A stretch of 5,662 nucleotides of DNA from Opitutus sp. GAS368 (GTDB lineage Bacteria; Verrucomicrobiota; Verrucomicrobiia; Opitutales; Opitutaceae). This document shows positions 1 through 4,737 of this stretch, piece by piece. The DNA lies in NCBI GenBank assembly GCA_945862035.1, contig CAMAXB010000210.1, positions 1-5,662 of the forward strand, read 5' to 3'. Each line of letters begins with the position of its first letter. Position 1 is the stretch's first letter. The notes under the pieces were generated by a model. It worked only from the letters and a program-made list of their open reading frames with translations. It did no database searches and was not told the DNA's origin. The translations under genes and the position numbers were made by a program.

Positions 1-593
1 TGGAAGAGGGGATCGCCTGCAATCTCGCCGGCGGAACCCACCATGCCTTCGCCGATCGCGGCCTGGGCTATTGCGTGCTCAACGACGTGGCCATCGCGAT
101 TCGCGAGCTCGAGGCGCGGGAGCCCGGTCACCGCTATGCCGTGATCGACACCGACGCCCATCAGGGCAACGGTACCCATGGCCTTTTCGCGGGTGACGAC
201 CGCGTGTTCACCTACTCCATTCACGTCGGTCGCAACTACCCCGCGGTCAAGACCCCCGGTGATCTTGATGTGGAGCTCCCCCGCAACGTCCACGGCACCG
301 ACTACCTCGAGCAATTGGAAGCCACCCTTGCTCCGGCCCTCGACGAAGCCGCCCCGGACTTTGTTTTTTGGATCAGCGGCGCCGATCCGCACGTCAACGA
401 TCGCTTCGGTCAGATGCAGCTGACCGATGCCGACCTGAAGGCCCGCGACCGGCATGTCCTCGAGCAGGTAACCGTCCTGGGAGTGCCCTTGGTTCTCCTC
501 TACGGCGGGGGCTATAACCGCGATCCCGAGCACACGGCGCGGCTCCATGCCAACACCGTGATCCTCGCCGCGGAATTTGCCGCGCGGAGCTAG
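1..593 (+). CDS. Histone deacetylase-family amidohydrolase (acetoin-utilisation/AcuC type), 5' truncated
   Basis: This is the C-terminal part of a zinc-dependent deacetylase of the arginase/deacetylase fold. Such enzymes remove acyl groups from acetyl-lysine or small acetylated amines in the cytoplasm. The reading frame is open from base 3 (196 residues visible) and enters from the left edge, so the GTG at 75 is internal. Numbering from the codon at base 3, the catalytic His pair is in GGTHHA (H13, H14). The zinc ligands are in DTDAHQGNGT (D51, H53) and SGADP (D128). The transition-state Tyr is in YGGGYN (Y171). All key residues are present, so the enzyme looks active. The missing part should be roughly the first 100 residues. 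The gene ends at TAG 591-593 and converges on the metallophosphoesterase with a 35-base gap. Substrate cannot be told from sequence; acetylpolyamine and protein acetyl-lysine are both possible. Confidence 0.93.
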   Translation, partial: EEGIACNLAGGTHHAFADRGLGYCVLNDVAIAIRELEAREPGHRYAVIDTDAHQGNGTHGLFAGDDRVFTYSIHVGRNYPAVKTPGDLDVELPRNVHGTDYLEQLEATLAPALDEAAPDFVFWISGADPHVNDRFGQMQLTDADLKARDRHVLEQVTVLGVPLVLLYGGGYNRDPEHTARLHANTVILAAEFAARS

Positions 594-628
594 CTCTAGC
601 AAGTCGTTCCACGCCCTCGGGGCAGGGA

Positions 629-1453
629 TCAGGCCGGGCCGGCGAACGGGACAAACTCGCGTTCAAGCGCGTTCGATGCGCTCGCGCGCACCACGAAGTA
701 GCCCTTGCGCTCGGAACCGTCGTGATTGCCGGTGGCCCGGCCGCAGCAGACGTTGGTCACGAGGTCGAATCGCTCGCGCTGCCGCACGGTCTGGGCGTGA
801 TAATGGCCCGCAAAGACGCCCCGCAGATTAAAAGGCAGGAAGCGACGCAGCAGGTCGTCCGCGTTGAGGGGACACATCTTGGCGACATTTGAGAGCGGAA
901 AGTGAGAGCCCAACACCGTCGGCCGGGCCGGGTCGAGCGAGGGCAGCGTCGCATCAAGCCAGGCCAGCGTCTGGTCCGAGATGGCCGTGTCGGCCCAGTC
1001 TGCCCCCTGGGTCGTGTCAACGAGGACGAACTGCCAGTCGCCGAACCGCTCGACGTAATTGAGCCGTCCCGGAAACGCCTCGAGGTAGATCCGCGTCGTG
1101 CGCTCGACATCCTGATCGTGATTACCGGGCACCGGCAGGAAGGGCATCGGCAGACGGGCGGCCGCCAGCCGCGCAAGGGCGCTGAGCGATTCCGGACGGC
1201 CGCGGTTGGCGAGATCACCCAGCGCGAGACAAGCAACCGCCTCGGAGTGCCGCGTGGCAATCTGACGGAACAACGCCTCGAACCACGGATCACACTCCGC
1301 CGCGTTGTCGTGGTGCAGGTCGTTGATCACGACAAAGGTGGTGCCGCCCGAGCGGGCCTGGCCAGCCAGCCGAACACCGGGCCACAGACCCGCTGCTAGC
1401 AGCAGACCCAAACGGCCCATGGCACCACGTCGCGAAAGCAGGGGTAGGCTCAT
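629..1453 (-). CDS. Exported calcineurin-like metallophosphoesterase
   Basis: Predicted dinuclear-metal phosphoesterase acting outside the cytoplasm. From the ATG at 1453 it has 274 residues. It begins with a twin-arginine stretch (LSRRGAMG, R8-R9), then a hydrophobic segment of about residues 13-30 and a plausible cleavage near GQA (about residue 33). All family metal motifs follow in order: DLH (D45, H47), GD with downstream N (G79-D80, N83), GNHD (110-113), a SHFP block (H184) and GHYH (216-219). Family members hydrolyse cyclic nucleotides, phosphodiesters or phosphomonoesters; the substrate here is unknown. The frame stays open upstream to an ATG at 1528 and a GTG at 1537. I prefer 1453 because it puts the Arg pair and hydrophobic core at the extreme N-terminus, but no start has a strong ribosome-binding site. 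It lies downstream of the small membrane protein on the same strand and may be co-transcribed with it. Confidence 0.9.
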   Translation of the reverse strand: MSLPLLSRRGAMGRLGLLLAAGLWPGVRLAGQARSGGTTFVVINDLHHDNAAECDPWFEALFRQIATRHSEAVACLALGDLANRGRPESLSALARLAAARLPMPFLPVPGNHDQDVERTTRIYLEAFPGRLNYVERFGDWQFVLVDTTQGADWADTAISDQTLAWLDATLPSLDPARPTVLGSHFPLSNVAKMCPLNADDLLRRFLPFNLRGVFAGHYHAQTVRQRERFDLVTNVCCGRATGNHDGSERKGYFVVRASASNALEREFVPFAGPA

Positions 1454-1579
1454 GGACCCACTCAGGCAGACAGCGATCCCCCCGGCCAGCGCAAGAATGT
1501 TTCGGCAAGGTGAATTCAACGTACCCATCGCCTGCACGCCGAGGGTGCCGTCTCAGCCCGAGGCTAGGCCACCGGAAAC

Positions 1580-1894
1580 TCAGCCCTTGCGGCGCCAAAG
1601 CGCGCCGCCAACCATCATCACCCCGCCGAGCACAGCCGGGCCCATGTACCCGAGGATGAACTCATTCCTCGTGAACCCAAGTTGCGCCTCATCCAAGACT
1701 TCAATCAGCATCTGCGCCCCCACGATATTCACCGCAGCCGAAACGACCGTGAGGGCGCCAAATCCGATCAGCCCATAACGAATTGCCCGGATGAGCAGCG
1801 GGCGTATGCTGAGAACTTTGGCTTCCCCCGATCCTTGTCGACGCCGCTCTGCTCTCCCGCCTGCCGCCGCATTCGGCACGATCCCTGCATTCAT
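1580..1894 (-). CDS. Small hypothetical membrane protein, two predicted TM segments
   Basis: I do not recognise a named family. The last 78 residues (codons up to 1816) look like real protein. There is a basic start region, then a first hydrophobic segment beginning around YGLIGFGALTVV. A short polar stretch (LDEAQLGFTRNEF) follows, then a second hydrophobic segment (ILGYMGPAVLGGVMMVGG) and a basic C-terminal WRRKG. This suggests a two-pass inner-membrane protein with the polar loop on one side. The only in-frame starts near the good sequence are ATG 1894 (104 residues) and GTG 1879. The 26 residues after the ATG are low-complexity Gly/Ala/Arg and less convincing, so the true start may be a rarer codon downstream. 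The frame continues far upstream antisense to the amidase, which I take as a GC-rich shadow. The gap to the phosphoesterase start is 51 or 126 bases depending on which start is used. Confidence 0.55.
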   Translation of the reverse strand: MNAGIVPNAAAGGRAERRRQGSGEAKVLSIRPLLIRAIRYGLIGFGALTVVSAAVNIVGAQMLIEVLDEAQLGFTRNEFILGYMGPAVLGGVMMVGGALWRRKG

Positions 1895-1918
1895 CCCGCT
1901 CTCAACGCCCCCCACCCC
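1895..1918. promoter_or_regulatory. Short divergent intergenic spacer
   Basis: With the starts chosen here, only 24 bases separate the minus-strand membrane-protein gene from the plus-strand amidase. Promoters for both would have to lie inside the opposite gene's 5' end. The spacer is C-rich on the plus strand and shows no recognisable -10/-35 pair or Shine-Dalgarno for the amidase. If the membrane protein starts further in (around 1816), the spacer is about 100 bases. No promoter motif is claimed, only the divergent arrangement. Confidence 0.3.
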
Positions 1919-3526
1919 ATGCTCCTCCGTCACTTCCTGCCGCGCTTCCTCGTCGTTCTGCTCGCCCTCGTCTCGGGCACACTCCGCGCCGCCACGTTTG
2001 ATCTGACCTCGGCCTCGATTGCCGAGATCAACGCCGCCTTCGATGCCGGTGCGCTGACCTCTGAGAAGCTCACCCAACTCTACCTCGCGCGGATCGAGGC
2101 CTACGATAAGCAAGGTCCGTCGCTGCGGGCCGTCATGGTGCTCAACCCGAATGCACTCGAAGAAGCCCGCGCCCTCGACGCCGAGCGCAAGGCGAAGGGA
2201 CCGCGCGGGCCGCTCCATGGCATCCCGATTCTGCTCAAGGACAATCTCGACATGGTCGGCCTGCCAACGACCGCGGGCTTCTACGCCCTGCGCGATGCGA
2301 TGCCGGCCGAGGATGCCGAGCAGACCCGGCGCCTGCGCGCCGCGGGCTGCGTCATTATCGGCAAGGCCAACATGAGCGAATTCGCGAGCGGCGCCGCGCT
2401 CTCGACGCTCGGCGGCCAGATGCTCAATCCCCACGCGCTCGACCGCTCACCCAGCGGCTCCAGCGGTGGGAGCGGCGCCGGCATCGCCGCGGGCTTCGCG
2501 GTCTTCGCGCTCGGCACCGACACCGGAGGCTCGATCCGCGGCCCTTCCTCCGCCAACGGGATCGCCGGACTCAAGCCCACCATGGGACTCACTGGTCGCG
2601 GCGGCATCATCCCGCTTTCGCTCTCGCTCGACACCGTGGGCCCGATGGCCCGCAACGTCGCCGACCTCGCCGCCGCCCTCACCGTCATGGCCGGGCCCGA
2701 CCCACGGGATCCCGCAACCAAGGAGGCCCCCACCACGTCGATCAACTACACCGACGCCCTCAAGCCCGGCGCACTCAGGGGCGCCCGGCTGGGGTTGCTC
2801 CGCGACTATATGAAGGGCGACCCGGGCGTCGACGCCATCATCGAGACCGCCGTCGCCGTGCTCCGCGCCCAGGGCGCCGAAGTCGTTGAGATCACCCTCC
2901 CGCGCTTCGTCATCGGCCTGAACAGCGGCCTTTACCTGGCGATTCGCGATCCCGAATTTCGCTTCCAGATCGAGGACTACCTCGGCTCCCTGCCCCGCGA
3001 GGACCTGCCGAAGACGCACGCCCAACTGATTGAACTGGCCGATAAGATCAAGGACCCCACGCCCGAGGGCTGGGTGCGCAACCAGAACCGGCTCGACGCC
3101 TACAAGCGGGAAGCCAAGGCCGGCACGCTCGAGGACGGTCCGTATCAGAGCGCGCTGACCGACGGTGCGAAAATCGTGCGGGACAATCTCGAGTGGTTCA
3201 TCGCGACGGAAAAACTCGACGCCTTCATCGCCCCTACCTCCATCCGTCCGGCCGCCTTGATCAAGGCACCGCCCGAGGGCACGACCACCGGCGGCAGCAG
3301 CAATGGCTCGGCCACCCACCTGGCGAACATCACCGGCTGGCCCGACCTCATCGTGCCGGCCGGCCTCACCAGCAATCCCCGTCTCCCCGTCGCGCTGTCC
3401 TTTATCGGCCCCGCCTTCAGCGAGGCTCGTCTGCTCGCCCTCGGCTACGCCTTCGAGCAGGCCCTGCCGGTCCGCACGTTGCCGACCTCCACGCCTCGGC
3501 TCGAAGGAGAAAAGTTCGAGTACTGA
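1919..3526 (+). CDS. Exported amidase (amidase signature family)
   Basis: Ser-cisSer-Lys hydrolase that cleaves carboxamide bonds, probably in the periplasm. The 535-residue product starts with a signal peptide: basic MLLRHFLPRF, hydrophobic core to about residue 20, likely cleavage after A24 or A25. The catalytic Lys is K107 in GIPILLKDN. The Gly/Ser-rich signature at 178-190 supplies the cis-Ser (S181), and the nucleophile is S205 in DTGGSIRGP. The 24-residue spacing between the two serines matches fatty-acid amide hydrolase and bacterial peptide amidase as I recall them. Further family blocks are GLKPTMG (218-223), the GPMARNVADLA stretch (241-251) and LIVPAG near 478. With its export signal it most resembles peptide amidases and related periplasmic amidases rather than GatA, and no gatB or gatC is nearby. 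The frame is open upstream to 1682, but only ATG 1919 gives a signal peptide. No Shine-Dalgarno precedes it. Confidence 0.93.
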   Translation: MLLRHFLPRFLVVLLALVSGTLRAATFDLTSASIAEINAAFDAGALTSEKLTQLYLARIEAYDKQGPSLRAVMVLNPNALEEARALDAERKAKGPRGPLHGIPILLKDNLDMVGLPTTAGFYALRDAMPAEDAEQTRRLRAAGCVIIGKANMSEFASGAALSTLGGQMLNPHALDRSPSGSSGGSGAGIAAGFAVFALGTDTGGSIRGPSSANGIAGLKPTMGLTGRGGIIPLSLSLDTVGPMARNVADLAAALTVMAGPDPRDPATKEAPTTSINYTDALKPGALRGARLGLLRDYMKGDPGVDAIIETAVAVLRAQGAEVVEITLPRFVIGLNSGLYLAIRDPEFRFQIEDYLGSLPREDLPKTHAQLIELADKIKDPTPEGWVRNQNRLDAYKREAKAGTLEDGPYQSALTDGAKIVRDNLEWFIATEKLDAFIAPTSIRPAALIKAPPEGTTTGGSSNGSATHLANITGWPDLIVPAGLTSNPRLPVALSFIGPAFSEARLLALGYAFEQALPVRTLPTSTPRLEGEKFEY

Positions 3527-3548
3527 AGCCGGATCCAGGAATCATCGC

Positions 3549-3736
3549 CCACGAATGGGCACGAATTCACACGAATGGATTCAAGGCATCGATCCGTCTT
3601 AACCACGGATGAACACGGATAGACACGGATTCAAACCATCGGTCTTGGATCCAATCCGTGTTAATCCGTGTTAATCCGTGGTTAAACTGCTGAGTCTGAG
3701 TGGACTGGATTCGTATGAATTCGCGCCCATTCGCGG
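3549..3736. repeat. Nested imperfect inverted repeat between convergent genes
   Basis: Two sets of inverted arms are nested. The outer arms are 3549-3576 and 3709-3736, pairing at 25 of 28 positions. The inner arms are 3599-3631 and 3653-3685, pairing at 30 of 33. Spacers of 22 bases (3577-3598) and 23 bases (3686-3708) separate outer from inner arms and are not complementary. The central loop is 3632-3652. Every arm consists of about three copies of a 10-bp unit: CACGAATnnn in the outer arms and CACGGATnnA in the inner arms. The right outer arm ends at the base before the TAA (3737-3739, read on the minus strand) of the methyltransferase-fold gene; the left arm begins 22 bases after the amidase stop. 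It could form a cruciform or a long RNA hairpin and may stop transcription from both sides. There is no U-tract of a classical intrinsic terminator. Confidence 0.85.
3599..3685. repeat. Inner hairpin of CACGGAT units (33-bp arms, 21-base loop)
   Basis: The left arm (3599-3631) reads as three head-to-tail units, ACCACGGATG, AACACGGATA and GACACGGATT. The right arm (3653-3685) is the inverse, three units of AATCCGTGtt ending in GGTTAA. The three mismatches lie only at unit junctions, so the CACGGAT cores pair perfectly. This is the strongest stem in the window. From memory, tandem CACGGAT arrays of this look recur between genes in PVC and some other bacterial genomes; that was not checked here. 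Confidence 0.85.
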
Positions 3737-4426
3737 TTAGGTTTCAATCGGCTTGGGCTTCGTGCCGATGTAGAGGGTCGCGGCGGCCCGGCGGGCGCCC
3801 GGGTGCAGCCGGGCGGCGACGACCTCCACCACCAAGCCCGCGGCGATCATGCGTTTTTCAAAGGCGCGATCAGCCCCCGCCGACCAGAACGCGGCCCGGC
3901 CACCCGGCTTGAGCGCCGCCACGACCCCCTGAAGGCCCGCCGCCTCGTAGAGTAGACGATTGTTCCTCCGGACCATTGCCGCTGGCCCATTGTCGATATC
4001 GAGGATGATGGCATCGTACTCCGGCTTGAGCGTGCGGGTAAGAACCTTGCCCACATCACCCGCGACGCACTTGACCCGGCGATCCTCCAAAAGCGCGCCA
4101 TTCAAACCGCGCAGAAACGTCCGGTTCCATGCCACTACGGCGGGGAGCAACTCCGTGACCACCACCGAGGCCTTGGGTCCAATTTTCTCCAGCACCTTCC
4201 GCAGAGTAAAGCCCAGGCCCAGCCCGCCGATCAGGACCCGGCCCGGCCCGGTGCGCGTGAGATGCGCCGTGGCGAGTTCGCCCAGCTGCCCTTCAGAAGC
4301 CGATTGCGAGGACTCCATCAGCGCCAGCCCGTCCAGCCGGATCGCATAGCGTCCGTCATGCTCCTGCAGCGTGAGACGCTGGCCTTCCGGAGTCTTCGTT
4401 TCAGCGAGAGTGATATGCGGTTTCAT
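3737..4426 (-). CDS. Spermidine synthase-like, SAM-binding methyltransferase-fold protein
   Basis: A 229-residue Rossmann-fold protein of the spermidine synthase/class I methyltransferase superfamily, probably cytoplasmic. The nucleotide-binding loop is GGLGLGF (67-73), the acidic residue after the second strand is E92 in VVVTELLP, a third motif is AGDV (D124), and the strand-4 motif is YDAIILDIDNGP (D138, D143, D145). A true aminopropyltransferase carries GGGDGG in the first motif with an Asp that matters for substrate binding; here that position is not Asp, so polyamine synthesis is doubtful. It is also shorter than typical spermidine synthases (near 280 residues). I chose ATG 4426. The frame is open 76 codons further, but that extension reads through the repeat-bearing spacer and gives unnatural, Cys/Pro-rich sequence. 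It converges on the amidase, with the palindromic repeat between them. The acceptor substrate is unknown. Confidence 0.85.
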   Translation of the reverse strand: MKPHITLAETKTPEGQRLTLQEHDGRYAIRLDGLALMESSQSASEGQLGELATAHLTRTGPGRVLIGGLGLGFTLRKVLEKIGPKASVVVTELLPAVVAWNRTFLRGLNGALLEDRRVKCVAGDVGKVLTRTLKPEYDAIILDIDNGPAAMVRRNNRLLYEAAGLQGVVAALKPGGRAAFWSAGADRAFEKRMIAAGLVVEVVAARLHPGARRAAATLYIGTKPKPIET

Positions 4427-4572
4427 CAGCGGCGGATCCAGCGGTGAGCTTTCAGTCGTTTGTACCTCGGATGCGAAGCTGAAAAGGAAGGGTTGGAAAC
4501 AACAACATCCAAACAAGGAGGCACCCGAGGGACACGCAGAAGAGACCACGGATGGCTCGGCCGGCAAGCAGA

Positions 4573-4595
4573 AGGGGTCACTCAACCTGACCCCT
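4573..4595. repeat. GGGGTCA hairpin, REP-like
   Basis: Perfect 8-bp inverted repeat: AGGGGTCA at 4573-4580 and TGACCCCT at 4588-4595, with a 7-base loop (CTCAACC). It lies between two minus-strand genes. No T-run follows on either strand, so it is not a typical intrinsic terminator. GGGGTCA-headed hairpins are, from general knowledge, often dispersed copies tied to REP-associated Y1 transposases; no such gene is in this window. Confidence 0.65.
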
Positions 4596-4624
4596 CGGGC
4601 TGGCTCCCTTGGTTGCCAAGCGGA

Positions 4625-4691
4625 GGGCGGGCACGAGGCACGCCCCTCCACCAACTTATTTCCGTCCTGGGGGCGTACCTCGTGCGCGCCC
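4625..4691. repeat. Inverted pair of 22-bp GC-rich REP-like elements
   Basis: The element at 4625-4646 (core GCACGAGGCACGCCCC) and its inverse at 4670-4691 match at 20 of 22 positions, separated by 23 bases (4647-4669) that are relatively AT-richer. Each half also has its own short GGGCG/CGCCC-type stem around a CACGAGG core. The halves can therefore pair with each other or fold singly, as in paired REP (BIME-like) arrangements. It ends 46 bases before the oxidoreductase stop and could lie in that gene's 3' transcript. Confidence 0.7.
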
Positions 4692-4737
4692 GTTCTGCCG
4701 ATTTTGTTCGGCGACCGTTTTGCTGGGCTCCTCTGGA

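Larger units (their letters stand above)
4427..4737. other. Non-coding spacer with REP-like elements
   Basis: These 311 bases between two minus-strand genes hold no convincing gene. Frames that cross it translate to Pro/Arg/Cys-rich sequence without family features. It contains a single ACCACGGAT unit like those in the 3.6-kb repeat (4545-4553), a GGGGTCA hairpin (4573-4595) and an inverted pair of GC-rich elements (4625-4646 and 4670-4691). The first part, up to about 4530, must carry the promoter and leader of the methyltransferase-fold gene, but I see no confident -10/-35 pair. Confidence 0.7.

Noticed and set aside
613..623. GCCC-TCG-GGGC hairpin between the convergent deacetylase and phosphoesterase genes
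   Set aside because: Only 4 bp of stem with a 3-base loop and no T-run; too weak to call a terminator.
902..1399. Plus-strand open frame antisense to the phosphoesterase
   Set aside because: Arg-rich translation without recognisable motifs; the opposite strand carries all the phosphoesterase metal motifs.
1682..1918. 79-codon N-terminal extension of the amidase
   Set aside because: It would bury a clear signal peptide internally, it overlaps the membrane-protein gene and its sequence has no features.
1895..2434. Upstream continuation of the small membrane-protein frame across the amidase 5' half
   Set aside because: The extra residues are charged low-complexity sequence antisense to the amidase signal peptide and catalytic Lys region, so only the 3' part is kept as a gene.
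2447..3319. Long minus-strand open frame (about 290 codons) inside the amidase
   Set aside because: Its translation is Gly/Arg/Ala/Asp-rich with no domain features, and it is antisense to strong amidase motifs. It is a codon-bias shadow in GC-rich DNA.
3527..3736. CRISPR array reading of the repeated CACGGAT units
   Set aside because: Units are 10 bp without unique spacers, they are inverted rather than direct across the centre, and no cas gene is present.
4697..4712. GCCGA/TCGGC stem after the oxidoreductase stop
   Set aside because: Five base pairs and no T-tract on the minus strand after it; expected by chance in GC-rich DNA.
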